From positions 2,542,001 to 2,606,000 of the forward strand of contig NZ_VFOO01000001.1 of assembly GCF_006716115.1 (NCBI RefSeq): a DNA stretch of 64,000 bases, in the 5' to 3' direction. The notes under the pieces are model-generated. The model saw nothing but the letters and a program-made list of their open reading frames with translations. It did not search any database and was not told the DNA's origin. Positions 41,226 through 50,594 of this stretch are shown piece after piece (the first letter of the stretch is position 1; each line of letters starts with the position of its first letter). This DNA is from Subtercola boreus (GTDB lineage: Bacteria > Actinomycetota > Actinomycetes > Actinomycetales > Microbacteriaceae). A program made the position numbers and the translations under genes.

Positions 41226-42782
41226 CTACTTCGTGCCGGCGAAGGTGTCGAAGTTCCAGGCCGTGTAGATGTTCGGGACGAAGCCCGAGACGTTCTGGAC
41301 GGCGTACTGCGAGGCCACGTTGATGACGCCGACGAAGTTGAACTGGTCGTTCATCGCGTCGATGATCTTCTTCAAGGCCGTCTGGCGGTCGTCGAGCGTG
41401 ACGGCCGACTTCGCAGCGAGCAGGTCCGCTGCAACACCGCTCGGGTCAAGGCCCGTCCACGGCCAGTAGGCCACAGGAACCGGCGAGAGCGGGTCCATGT
41501 TGGTGGGCGAGGTGCCCCAGTCGTCGACCGCACCCATCTGGTAGTTGCCGCTCGACAGCGCACTGATCACGCCGGCCTGGTCTGACGCCTTGAGGTTCAG
41601 CGTGATGCCGACCTCCGCGAGGTTCGACTGCATGACCTGGGCCGTCGCCGTGGCGACGGTGTCGGCCGCGTTGTAGAGGTAGTCCACGCTCAGCGTCGTG
41701 ACTCCCGCAGCGGCGAGGAGGCTCTTCGCCTTGGCGACGTCGTACTGGTACGGGTTCGTCGGCTGCACCTCGTCGGGCATGTTGATCGAGTTGGCGCTCT
41801 TGGCCGCAAGGGCGCCACCTCCGGTGAGCGACGCGATGTCCTCACGGTTGATCGCGAGAGAGATGGCCTCGCGCACGGTCACGTCGCTGAACTGCGGCAG
41901 GGCGGCATTGATCAGGTAGCCCTTGACCCGATCCGGAACCGCCGTGACGACCTGGTCGGCCGACACCTGGGCGCGCTGGGCATCGTCGGGATCGGTGATG
42001 ATGTTCACCGCGCCGTTCTGGAACTGCAGCAGGCGCTGGTTCGCGTCGGCGATCGCCTCGATGGTGACGCTGGAGGCCTTGGGGTAGCCCTCGCTCGCAC
42101 GCCAGTAGTTCGGGTTCTTCTCGAACACGAGCTTCTCGGCCGCGCCACCGATGTCGGTGGCGGAGGTGACCTTGTAGGGTCCCGCGCCGATGGGGGCCTG
42201 CAGGTAGGCCTCCTTCGTCATTCCGGCGTAGTCCTTCGGGTAGATGGGGCCGTTGCACCAGGTGAGCTGGTAGGCGAAGAACGAGTCCGGCACGCCCAGG
42301 TGGAAGACCACCGTCTGGGTGTCGGGCGCCTCGGCCGACAGGATGTTCGTGTAGTACCCGCCCGAACCGGTTCCCGCCTTCCAGACCCCGAGGTCCCAGA
42401 CGATGTCGTCGGCCGTGACCGGGTTGCCGTTGCTGAACTTCGCCGCCTCGCGGATGTGCACGGTGTAGGTGAGGGCGGCTGGGTCGTAGGTGTAGGTGTC
42501 GGCGAGGCCCGGCTCGAGCCCGGAGGCGAAACCGTCGACCGGAGCGGCCTTCGAGTCCTGCTGGAACCGCAGCAGGGAGTCGTAGACCAGGGGTCCGGTC
42601 TGCTGGCAGCCGGCCAGGTCGCCGTCGAAGGTGCTCGAGGGGTTGGCGCGGGCGATGACCACGGGGCCGGAGCCCGAGTCGGTGCTGGTCGCCGTCGTGG
42701 ATGAACCGGCGGAGCAGCCGGTGATGACGACGGTCGCGGCGACTGCCACGGCCGCCGCGATGAAGCCTGTACGTTTCTTCAC
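41226..42782 (-). CDS. ABC importer substrate-binding lipoprotein, family 5 (Dpp/Opp-type)
   Basis: 518 residues. The lipoprotein signal ends at VVITGCSAGSS. SBP_bac_5 landmarks follow: PLVYDSLLRF, YTVHIREAAKFSNGNPVTADDIVW and VREAISLAINREDI. It captures a peptide-like or small polar ligand outside the cell and delivers it to the DppBC-type permeases encoded upstream in the same direction. The GTG start has AAAGG nine bases upstream. It is the last gene of the operon, before a strong terminator, so it can be made in excess from the 3' end of the message. Confidence 0.93.
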   Translation of the reverse strand: MKKRTGFIAAAVAVAATVVITGCSAGSSTTATSTDSGSGPVVIARANPSSTFDGDLAGCQQTGPLVYDSLLRFQQDSKAAPVDGFASGLEPGLADTYTYDPAALTYTVHIREAAKFSNGNPVTADDIVWDLGVWKAGTGSGGYYTNILSAEAPDTQTVVFHLGVPDSFFAYQLTWCNGPIYPKDYAGMTKEAYLQAPIGAGPYKVTSATDIGGAAEKLVFEKNPNYWRASEGYPKASSVTIEAIADANQRLLQFQNGAVNIITDPDDAQRAQVSADQVVTAVPDRVKGYLINAALPQFSDVTVREAISLAINREDIASLTGGGALAAKSANSINMPDEVQPTNPYQYDVAKAKSLLAAAGVTTLSVDYLYNAADTVATATAQVMQSNLAEVGITLNLKASDQAGVISALSSGNYQMGAVDDWGTSPTNMDPLSPVPVAYWPWTGLDPSGVAADLLAAKSAVTLDDRQTALKKIIDAMNDQFNFVGVINVASQYAVQNVSGFVPNIYTAWNFDTFAGTK

Positions 42783-42871
42783 GGTGAACCTTTCAGGGTG
42801 TGTGGTGCGGAAGGTGGAGCCGGGTGCAGGTGGTCGTCGTGCGGGTGTAAATCGGGGGGCGCGGTGGGGCG

Positions 42872-44194
42872 TCAGAACGCGAACAGATTGTCGCGGAAGT
42901 GCTCGTTCGAGTACTCGGTGCGGGTCAGGCCGCGGCGCTGCAGCTCGGGGATGAGACCATCGGTGATCTCGGCCACGGCCTTGCGGGTCATGGTGGGCAG
43001 CAGGAAGAGGAAGCCGTCGCCGCCGACCTCGTCCATGATGTGTTCCATCGTGTCGGCGCAGGTCTTCACGCTGCCGATCACGTCCATGCGCCTCGTCCAG
43101 GCCACCTTCGCCGCGAACTCGCGCACCGTCAGGCCCCGCCCGAGGTTCAGGTAGTCGTCGAGCGACGACTGGTTGCCCGTCGTCTTCATGCCCTTGGTGG
43201 CCTCGTCCATCATGGCGTCGGGGTCGAGACCGGAGAAGTCGACCTCGGTGACGTACCCGATGCCGGCGAAGACATTGGCAGGGTCACGGCGGGCCGCTTC
43301 GCGGATGTCCTCGATGCGCTGCTCGGCGAGCTCGTCGGTCTCCGCGACGATCGGATGCACGACGAACAGCACCTTCACGGCGTCGGCACCGCGGCCGTTC
43401 TCGATCGCGAGCCGGCGCACGTCTTCGCGGTAGGCCTTCGCCTGCTCGATCGTGGTGCAGCTGGCGATGATGACGTCGGCGTTCTTCGCCGCGAACTCGC
43501 GGCCCCGAGCAGATCCGCCGGCCTGCACGATGACCGGGCGCCCCTGCGGTGTGGGCCCCGAGACGAGGGGGCCACGGGATTTGAAGTACTCGCCGTCGTG
43601 GTCGAGGGTGTGCACCTTCGCCGGGTCGGCGAACCGGTCGTTCTCCTTGTCCATGACGATGGAGTCCGGTTCCCACGAGTCCCAGAGCTTGAACACCACG
43701 TCGACGAACTCGTCGGCCCGCTCGTAGCGCTCGTCGTGCGGGTAGATGGCGTCGCGGCCGTAGTTCTGCACGGCGAGGTCGGAGCTGCCGGTCACGACGT
43801 TCCAGCCGGCCCGGCCCTTGGAGATCTGGTCCATCGTGCCCACCATGCGGGCGACGGGGTAGGGCTGCCATTCGCCGGTCGAGAGGGTCGGGACGACACC
43901 GATCTTCGAGGTGCCGGCCATGATCAGGGTCGTCAGCACTCCCGGGTCCTGTTTCGGCACGGAGTAGCCGTGTTCCACGTAGTAGTCCGTCGAACCGCCG
44001 AACGCGCGGGGCACCCAGGACGAGTCCTCGCAGACCATGAAGTCGAAACAGGCCGTCTCGAGTGTGCGGGTGAATTCGATCCAGCGGTCGGGAGACATCC
44101 AGTCCTTGCCGTTGTCGCCGCCGAAGGCGACGTTCCAGGCCTGCGGGTAGTACCCGCCGAGAAACCAGCCGAGGTGGAACTTGTTTGCTGTCAC
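42872..44194 (-). CDS. LLM-class flavin-dependent monooxygenase, NtaA/SnaA/DszA-like (1)
   Basis: 440 residues of the bacterial luciferase-like superfamily, in the NtaA/SnaA/SoxA group that uses reduced FMN and O2 to oxidise N- or S-containing compounds. Group hallmarks are GWFLGGYYPQAWN at the N-terminus, GRAGWNVVTGSSDLAVQNYG and PVIVQAGGSARGREFAAKNAD. The GTG start has AAAGGA 11 bases upstream; the frame extends 84 codons further without family similarity. It lies between the importer ATPase and the binding protein, so its substrate is probably what the importer brings in. Confidence 0.9.
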   Translation of the reverse strand: MTANKFHLGWFLGGYYPQAWNVAFGGDNGKDWMSPDRWIEFTRTLETACFDFMVCEDSSWVPRAFGGSTDYYVEHGYSVPKQDPGVLTTLIMAGTSKIGVVPTLSTGEWQPYPVARMVGTMDQISKGRAGWNVVTGSSDLAVQNYGRDAIYPHDERYERADEFVDVVFKLWDSWEPDSIVMDKENDRFADPAKVHTLDHDGEYFKSRGPLVSGPTPQGRPVIVQAGGSARGREFAAKNADVIIASCTTIEQAKAYREDVRRLAIENGRGADAVKVLFVVHPIVAETDELAEQRIEDIREAARRDPANVFAGIGYVTEVDFSGLDPDAMMDEATKGMKTTGNQSSLDDYLNLGRGLTVREFAAKVAWTRRMDVIGSVKTCADTMEHIMDEVGGDGFLFLLPTMTRKAVAEITDGLIPELQRRGLTRTEYSNEHFRDNLFAF

Positions 44195-44322
44195 GGTTGA
44201 GACGTCCTTTCGGGGCGCGCCGGAGACACGCGTGGCGCGTGTGTCCTGTGATGAGGTGAGGGTGAGGGGTGTGGACTGTGTGGGTATGGGGGGCAGGAGG
44301 ACGGGTGGATGATCGCCAGGGG

Positions 44323-45363
44323 TCAGCCCGCCAGGAGAACGTCCTCCGGGGCCCGGCCGAGCGGGAAGAGGCAGACGACGTCGCCGTCGGCGGACACGAC
44401 CCGGGGCGGCACTGTGGTGCGGCACTCGTCCCTGGCGATCGGGCACCGCGGATGGAAACGGCAGCCCGACGGTGGATCGATGGGGCTCGGGGGTTCCCCG
44501 GTGAGGGCGTTCGAGCCGGGTCGCCTGAGATGGTGGAGTTCGGGGGCTGCGCGAAGCAGAGCGGCCGTGTAGGGATGCTGCGGAGCGGTGAACACCGCAT
44601 CGGAGGTCGCCTCCTCGACGATCTCACCGAGGTACATCACGGCCACCCGGTCGCAGATGTTGCGCACGACAGACAGGTCGTGCGAAATGAAGACCATGGT
44701 GAGCCCGAGCTCGGCCTTGAGCCTCTGCAGGAGGCCGAGAACGGAGGCCTGCACGCTCACGTCGAGAGCCGCGACAGCCTCGTCGAGCACGAGCACCTCG
44801 GGATCGGCGGCGAGCGCCCTGACGATGCCGACACGCTGCCGCTGGCCGCCCGAGAGCGACCCGGGGTAGCGCGTGAGCACACTCGGCGGCAGTTCGACCA
44901 GCGCCAGCAGTTCGAGACTTCGCGCTTTCACGCGGGAGCGGGGAACACGACGGTGGAAGACCAGCACCTCTTCGATGGTCTGGCCCACGGTCATCCGTGG
45001 ATTCAGCGACGACATCGGGTCCTGGAAGACCATCTGCACGCGGCGGGAGTCCTCGCGGCTCCGGGTGCGACCGACGGGCCGCCCGTCGAGCGAGACCGTG
45101 CCGGAGGTGAGGTCCTGCAGGCCGATCAGGGCAGCCGCCAGCGTGGACTTGCCGCACCCCGACTCTCCGACGATGCCGAGGGACTCGCCGCGGCTGACCG
45201 CGAAACTCACATGCGAGACGGCGGTCAGGTGCGCAGTGTGCGACCGGAGTCCGCGTCCCGCCTGTTTGATCGGAAAACGCACGACGAGGTCGTCGGCCCG
45301 CAGGACGACGTCGGCGAGAGGGGTCTCGACCCGCTCCCGCAGGGCGAGAAGCTCGTCGCTCAT
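44323..45363 (-). CDS. Dpp/Opp-type ABC importer ATPase, DppF-like
   Basis: 346 residues. Walker A GESGCGKST, signature LSGGQRQRVGI, Walker B VLVLDEAVAALD, and the C-terminal oligopeptide-transporter extension with Cys cluster FHPRCPIARDEC, which often binds an Fe-S cluster. It dimerises with the DppD-like ATPase encoded just upstream, overlapping it by ATGA. Walker B has DEAVAALD, where DEPVSALD is more common (Pro to Ala). Confidence 0.94.
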   Translation of the reverse strand: MSDELLALRERVETPLADVVLRADDLVVRFPIKQAGRGLRSHTAHLTAVSHVSFAVSRGESLGIVGESGCGKSTLAAALIGLQDLTSGTVSLDGRPVGRTRSREDSRRVQMVFQDPMSSLNPRMTVGQTIEEVLVFHRRVPRSRVKARSLELLALVELPPSVLTRYPGSLSGGQRQRVGIVRALAADPEVLVLDEAVAALDVSVQASVLGLLQRLKAELGLTMVFISHDLSVVRNICDRVAVMYLGEIVEEATSDAVFTAPQHPYTAALLRAAPELHHLRRPGSNALTGEPPSPIDPPSGCRFHPRCPIARDECRTTVPPRVVSADGDVVCLFPLGRAPEDVLLAG

Positions 45364-46367
45364 GCGGCCACCCCTTCGGTCTCGAGGGCCAGTTCGCTCT
45401 CACGGATGCAGTTCGACACATGCGCGCCCACGCCCAGAGTGGTGGGCACCGTGCGGCAGGAATCGGTGGCGAACCCGCACCGCGCCGCGAACCGGCAGGT
45501 GTCGGTGAACGTCGTCGGGTCGGGCGGCAGCCCCGGGATGGGCCGGAACGGCCTCACCTCCGCGGTGATCGACGCGTCGAGCAGTGCCCGTGTGTACGGG
45601 TGCTTCGGCGACGTCAGCACCTCGGCGGCCGGACCCACCTCGACGATCTCGCCCGCGTACATCACCGCGATGCGCTGGCAGAGGTTCGCGACGACCGCCA
45701 GGTCGTGGGTCACGAAGACGAGCGCGACGTTCCGCTCCCGGCGGATCTGGTCGAGCAGCCCGAGGATCTGGTCCTGCACGGTGACGTCGAGCGCCGTCGT
45801 CGGCTCGTCGCAGAGCAGCACCTCGGGGTCGGTGGCGAGCGCCATGGCGATCATGATGCGCTGGCGGAGGCCGCCCGAGAGTTCGTGCGGCCACATGCGC
45901 ATACGGCGGGCGGCGTCGGAGATCCCGACGTCCTTCAGCAGCTGGAGCGCACGCTCCGCCGCCTGCTTCTTCGTCACACCCTCCCGCGACAGCGCGGCAT
46001 CCATGATCTGCCGGCCGACGCGCCGGGTGGGGTTCAGAGCGCCGAGCGGATCCTGGAAGATCATCGCGACGTGTGGGCGACGCTGATCGGGCTTCATGAC
46101 ATCGCCGTCGACGAGGATGTCGCCACCACTGATCTCTGCACCGCGGGGCAGGGCGCCCATCGCCGCCCGCAGGGTGAGACTCTTGCCGCTGCCGGACTCA
46201 CCGACGATGCCGAGCGTCTCGCCGCGTTCGAGGTCGAAGGTCACCCCGGTGACGGCGTCGATGATGCTGTGCCCGCGGGAGATCGCGACATGCAGGTCGT
46301 CGACGCGGAGTCCGGCCGAAGGAGCATCCGGTGCCCGGCGCACGAGGGGTTCGCTGAGTGCGGTCAT
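45360..46367 (-). CDS. Dpp/Opp-type ABC importer ATPase, DppD-like
   Basis: 335 residues. Walker A GESGSGKS, signature ELSGGLRQRIMIAMAL, Walker B VLLCDEPTTALDV, and the C-terminal Cys-rich extension (TCRFAARCGFATDSC). The start is the ATG that overlaps the permease stop; 46 upstream codons in the open frame belong to permease sequence in another frame. It is the partner of the DppF-like ATPase that follows. Confidence 0.94.
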   Translation of the reverse strand: MTALSEPLVRRAPDAPSAGLRVDDLHVAISRGHSIIDAVTGVTFDLERGETLGIVGESGSGKSLTLRAAMGALPRGAEISGGDILVDGDVMKPDQRRPHVAMIFQDPLGALNPTRRVGRQIMDAALSREGVTKKQAAERALQLLKDVGISDAARRMRMWPHELSGGLRQRIMIAMALATDPEVLLCDEPTTALDVTVQDQILGLLDQIRRERNVALVFVTHDLAVVANLCQRIAVMYAGEIVEVGPAAEVLTSPKHPYTRALLDASITAEVRPFRPIPGLPPDPTTFTDTCRFAARCGFATDSCRTVPTTLGVGAHVSNCIRESELALETEGVAA

Positions 46368-47233
46368 CGCCTGTTCCTTTGGTCGAGCCCGTCGCTGAGA
46401 ACCGAGAACGCGATTCCCACGACGAGGATGAAGAGGCCAGGAAGGGTGGAGATCCACCAGGCCGTGCGGATGTACTGCTGGCCGTCGGCGATCATCGCAC
46501 CCCATTCGGCGGTGGGTGCAGGCACGCCCACCCCGAGGAACGAGAGGCCCGCGAGGCCGAGCAGGCAGAAGACCATCTGCGAGGCGGAGAACACGATCAC
46601 CTGCGGGATGGCGTTCGGCACGATGTGCCGGAACAGCTGCCGGAACTTCGAGTAACCGAGGCTGCGGGCGGCCCGCACGTAGTCGAGTTCTTTGATCAGC
46701 ATGACCTCCGAGCGCACCAGCCGGGCGAACGGCACCCAGAAGATGACCGCGGCCCCGACGAGGTAGGCCGAGACGCCGCCACCTGTCGCGAACACCATGA
46801 CGAGGAAGAACACATAGGTGGGGAATGCCTGCAGCACGTCGCAGAGGCGCATCACGAAGGAGTCGAGGATGCCGCCCACATACCCGGAGAGGGCGCCGAG
46901 CACGGTGCCGATGATCGCCGGCCCGATGGTCGCGGCCAGTGCGAGCGGAATGTCGATGGTCGCCGACGCGAGCGTGCGGGTGAAGACATCACGCCCGAAC
47001 GAGTCCGTGCCGAACAGGTGGGCTGCAGACGGGGCGAGCAGCCTCGAGGTGAGGGCCTGGGCGTTCGGGTCGTAGGGGGTGAGCACCGGGCTCAGGATGC
47101 CCAGCAGCAGTATGAGCGCAGCGAGGGAGCTGCCGACGATGACGCGCTTCGTGGCCGGGGACAGCTTCGTGCGAGGAAGACGGGCACTCCGGGCGACGGC
47201 GCGGCCGGCGGGCGACGCTGCGATGGCGTTCAT
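46364..47233 (-). CDS. Dpp/Opp-type ABC importer permease, DppC-like
   Basis: 289 residues with a first TM near 37-55 (LAALILLLGILSPVL), the DppC marker LFGTDSFGRDVFTR, and the EAA-like loop YVRAARSLGYSKFRQLFRHIVPN. About six segments in all. It pairs with the DppB-like permease, whose stop overlaps this ATG. The start at MNAIAASPAG excludes a long upstream frame. Confidence 0.94.
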   Translation of the reverse strand: MNAIAASPAGRAVARSARLPRTKLSPATKRVIVGSSLAALILLLGILSPVLTPYDPNAQALTSRLLAPSAAHLFGTDSFGRDVFTRTLASATIDIPLALAATIGPAIIGTVLGALSGYVGGILDSFVMRLCDVLQAFPTYVFFLVMVFATGGGVSAYLVGAAVIFWVPFARLVRSEVMLIKELDYVRAARSLGYSKFRQLFRHIVPNAIPQVIVFSASQMVFCLLGLAGLSFLGVGVPAPTAEWGAMIADGQQYIRTAWWISTLPGLFILVVGIAFSVLSDGLDQRNRR

Positions 47234-48174
47234 GCGAGCCTCACTCTCGGGTCGAGGAGGCCCCGCACCACATCGGCGACGATGTTCGAGAGCACCACCA
47301 GCACCCCGATGATCAGCACGACGCCGAGCACGATGTTGGCATCCCTCGACTTCGTGCCCTGCACGAGCATCTGGCCGAGACCCGGCAGCCCGAATGTCGT
47401 CTCGATGATCACCGTTCCGCCGAAGAGGTAGGCCATCATCGACGCGGCAAGAGGGATCATCGGGATGACGGCGTTGCGGAAGAGCGTCTTCGTCAGAAGC
47501 CCGAACCCCTGGTTTCCGAGGCTCCGCGAGACGTGCACATAGTCGGAGTCCCCGATGGAGATGAGCGACGAGCGCAGGCTCTTCAGCAGAACGGGGATGA
47601 TCGTGAGCGACAGAGCGAAGGCCGGAAGGATGATCGCATTCAGCCGGGCGCCCGTGTCGGCCGGCCAGCCACCGATCGGGAAGAGACCGGTCGGCAGGGC
47701 GATGAAGACCACCAGCATGATGCCGATCCAGAAGCTCGGCATGGCCATTCCCGCGACGGTCAACCCGCCGGAGATGACGTCGACGAAGCCGCCGGGCCTG
47801 CGGGAGGCCAGAATGCCGAGCGTGATCGCGATGACGAGCGTCATGATGATGGAGGCCCCCGCGAGCCAGAGCGTCGGAACCGCCGCATTGGCGAGCAGCG
47901 GGCCGATCGGGGAGCTGCCGACGATGGTGGTTCCGAAGTCGCCCCGCACGACGTTGCTGAGGTAGTTCCAGTACTGGGTGATGAGGGGCTGGTTGAGGCC
48001 GAGGCTCTCCCGGATGGCCGCCCGCTGTTCGGGGGAGGCCTGGGTTCCGCCGATCAGGTCGGACGCGTCGCCGGGAGCCAGTCGAACCAGCAGGAACGAG
48101 ATGACACTGAGCGCGACGAGCGTGACGACACCATGAAGGAATCTTCGGGTGAGGTAGCGGGTCATGGGTACCAT
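47230..48174 (-). CDS. Dpp/Opp-type ABC importer permease, DppB-like
   Basis: 314 residues with six segments. DppB hallmarks are the N-terminal YLTRRFLHGVVTLVALSVI, GLNQPLITQYWNYL and the C-terminal GLPGLGQMLVQG; the EAA loop is YVHVSRSLGNQGFG. Another ATG three codons downstream (MTRYLTRR) is an equally good start by comparison with the family. 154 bases separate it from the preceding monooxygenase gene, enough for an internal promoter. Confidence 0.93.
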   Translation of the reverse strand: MVPMTRYLTRRFLHGVVTLVALSVISFLLVRLAPGDASDLIGGTQASPEQRAAIRESLGLNQPLITQYWNYLSNVVRGDFGTTIVGSSPIGPLLANAAVPTLWLAGASIIMTLVIAITLGILASRRPGGFVDVISGGLTVAGMAMPSFWIGIMLVVFIALPTGLFPIGGWPADTGARLNAIILPAFALSLTIIPVLLKSLRSSLISIGDSDYVHVSRSLGNQGFGLLTKTLFRNAVIPMIPLAASMMAYLFGGTVIIETTFGLPGLGQMLVQGTKSRDANIVLGVVLIIGVLVVLSNIVADVVRGLLDPRVRLA

Positions 48175-48328
48175 CCATCGGGTTGGGTGGGGGGTGTGGG
48201 AATGACGTTACGGTGGCGACGTTCCAGTCGCACGACATGCGGGTTACAGTCTGTTTACGCCGACAAGAAAGGCTGGTCAGCGGCATCTTCTCGACCGAAT
48301 CTGCCGAGCATCCTGTGCCGTGGGAGCA

Positions 48329-49525
48329 TCAGAATTCGAGAAGGTTCTCGGCCAGGAGCGTCGAGGAGTACCCGGTGCGCATCGCTCCCCGGGCGACCAG
48401 CTCGGGCGCGAGACCGTCGACGACCTCGCTGAGGTAGCGCCGGTTGCCGATACCCGCGATGAGGAAGCCGTCGCCGCCGATGAACTCCATCGCCTCGCAC
48501 ATCCGGTCGGCCACGTCGGCATGGGACCCGACGAGATCCAGGCAGCTGATCCCCCACTGCTGGGCGAGCTCACGCAGGGTCGTCATCGACTCCCCCATGC
48601 GCATGAACTCCTGCAGGTAACCGAGGTGCCCGTTCGTCGTCAGCTCCGTCGGCACCGGTGCGTCGAGGTCGAACAGCGAGAAGTCGATCTCGGTGATGGC
48701 CGAGAGCGCGCCGAGGGCGATCTCGACCTGAGCGGATGCACGGCTCTTCTTCGCGACCGCCTCTGCGGTGGTGTCGCCGAAGGTCGGCATCACGACGAAG
48801 AGCAGCTTCACGCTGTCGGGGTCGCGGCCGGCGCGTTCGATGCGCTGGCGCAGGTCGTCGCGATAGGCCTTCATGGCGGGCAGTCCGTGCGCCGACACCA
48901 GGATCGTGTCCGCATGCTTCGCGGCGAAGTCACGGCCCCGCGGCGAACTCCCGGCCTGGCAGTACACCGGTTTGCCCTGCCGGGAGGGCATCGTGCCGAG
49001 TTCTTCGGGCGAGCCGAAGAGCCGGGTGACGTTCGCCACATAGTCGTCGGCGCGTGCGTACCGGTCGTCGTGCTCCGGCAGCTCGGGCAGCCCGTAGTTC
49101 TGGGCGGCCCTGTTCTCACTCGAGGTCACGATGTTCCAGCCGGAGCGACCCCGGGTGAGCCCGTCGAGGGTGGAGATCGTGCGCGCGAGCTCGTAAGGGG
49201 GGAAGAAGGTGGTGGATCCGGTCGTGACCAGACCGATGTGCGACGTGGCGTGCGCGATCATCGGGATGAGCATCAGCGGGTCGTTCTTCGGCGCGAACAT
49301 CCCGTACCGCAGGTCGGCCTCGGAGGTTCCGCCGTAGGCGTCGGAGACCATCACCGAATCCTCGAACATCACGTAGTCGAAGTGCGCCCGCTCGAGTTCG
49401 GTGACCATGTCGACCCACAGGGAGCCGTCTGCCCACAGGTGCTTGTTCTCGCCACTGAAGGCGCTGCGCCAGTCGAGCGGCTTGAAGGAGGTGAATGCAC
49501 CGAGGTGGAAGCGGTCGTCAGACAT
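48329..49525 (-). CDS. LLM-class flavin-dependent monooxygenase, NtaA/SnaA-like (2)
   Basis: 398 residues, related to monooxygenase (1) and (3). Conserved stretches are GRSGWNIVTSSENRAAQNYG, PVYCQAGSSPRGRDFAAKHAD and a C-terminal GGDGFLIAG. It needs reduced FMN from a separate reductase. AAGGAG lies eight bases before the ATG. It overlaps the upstream paralogue by eight bases, which suggests the two may form a pair acting on the same compound. Confidence 0.9.
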   Translation of the reverse strand: MSDDRFHLGAFTSFKPLDWRSAFSGENKHLWADGSLWVDMVTELERAHFDYVMFEDSVMVSDAYGGTSEADLRYGMFAPKNDPLMLIPMIAHATSHIGLVTTGSTTFFPPYELARTISTLDGLTRGRSGWNIVTSSENRAAQNYGLPELPEHDDRYARADDYVANVTRLFGSPEELGTMPSRQGKPVYCQAGSSPRGRDFAAKHADTILVSAHGLPAMKAYRDDLRQRIERAGRDPDSVKLLFVVMPTFGDTTAEAVAKKSRASAQVEIALGALSAITEIDFSLFDLDAPVPTELTTNGHLGYLQEFMRMGESMTTLRELAQQWGISCLDLVGSHADVADRMCEAMEFIGGDGFLIAGIGNRRYLSEVVDGLAPELVARGAMRTGYSSTLLAENLLEF

Positions 49526-50594
49526 GGAGGGGCTCCTTCGGGTCGAGTGCAGCGACGGGTTCTGCTGCGGCGAGGCGGTCGAGGGCGGGAACCAGCCCCT
49601 CCGCGATCTCGGCGACGTACCGCCGGTCGGCCGGGCCCACGATGACGAATCCGTCGTTGCCCGTTTCGTCCCGCAGAGCGTGCAGGCGTTCCGCGACCTC
49701 GGCGGGCGTTCCCACCAGCCCGAGGCGGACCGCCGCGCCGACACCCGGGTGGCCCGCTTCCCGCGCGCTCCGCGCCTCCGCGTCGGCCCGGGTGTCTGCG
49801 AGCACCGGATGCACGCCGAGCAGCACCTCGAGCTCAACGGGGTCGCGCCCGGAGTCCGACACGGCCAGGCGTACGTTGGCGACGCGTGCGGGGAGGTCGT
49901 CGGCCTCCGCGGTGAGAACGAGAACGTCGGCGCACCGTGCGGCGAAGGCGCGGGCATCCGGAGTCTGCTGGGTGACCGTGATCAGGGGTGTGCGCACCGG
50001 CGGGAGGGCGTTCAGCGGGCCCCGGCTGGCGAAGTGCCTCCCCCGATGGTCGATGGGCAGCACCTTGGTGAAGTCCGCGAAGAGCGGGGCCTCGGCATCC
50101 AGCACGAGCGAACCGGGCTGCCACGATGCCCAGAGGGCTTTCATGACCTGGCTGAACTCCACCGCGCGCTCGAGAGCATCGGGACCGTTCTCGAGCCGTG
50201 CGTTCCAGCCGACGCGGCCGCCGAGCAGATTGTCGAGCGTGGCGAGGCTGCGGGCCACGTGGTACGGGGCGAGCGTGCCCGTCGAGGTCGAGCCCACGAT
50301 CCGGAGGCGCGAGGTGACCGAGCCGAGCAGCCCAACGAGCGGGAACGAGTCGTGCCGGGCTCCCTCGCCGTCGGCGGCGGTGCGGGGCCGGCCGTCCGGT
50401 CGGTCGCCGGGTGCCTCGTCGTCGACGATCACGAAGTCGAAGCCTGCCCGTTCGAGCTGGCGCGCGAGGGAGACGTGGGCGCTGCCGTCGGCCCAGTCGT
50501 CGGCGGCGGCCGGTCGCGCGGCGTTCGGGCCCGTCGGCCCTGTCGGTGCCGCGAACGTCGTCAGCCAGCCCAGGCCGAGTGGTTGAGTGGTCAT
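49518..50594 (-). CDS. LLM-class flavin-dependent oxidoreductase, divergent member (3)
   Basis: 358 residues of the luciferase-like fold, shorter and more divergent than the other two. It keeps SLATLDNLLGGRVGWNARLENG and HFASRGPLNALPP, but the region after beta-strand 5 is shortened and PVIVQAGxS is replaced by PLITVTQQTPDARAFAARCAD. It may be a flavin-dependent enzyme with another substrate or a partner subunit of monooxygenase (2). Its ATG overlaps the NagB-like stop. Confidence 0.85.
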   Translation of the reverse strand: MTTQPLGLGWLTTFAAPTGPTGPNAARPAAADDWADGSAHVSLARQLERAGFDFVIVDDEAPGDRPDGRPRTAADGEGARHDSFPLVGLLGSVTSRLRIVGSTSTGTLAPYHVARSLATLDNLLGGRVGWNARLENGPDALERAVEFSQVMKALWASWQPGSLVLDAEAPLFADFTKVLPIDHRGRHFASRGPLNALPPVRTPLITVTQQTPDARAFAARCADVLVLTAEADDLPARVANVRLAVSDSGRDPVELEVLLGVHPVLADTRADAEARSAREAGHPGVGAAVRLGLVGTPAEVAERLHALRDETGNDGFVIVGPADRRYVAEIAEGLVPALDRLAAAEPVAALDPKEPLHV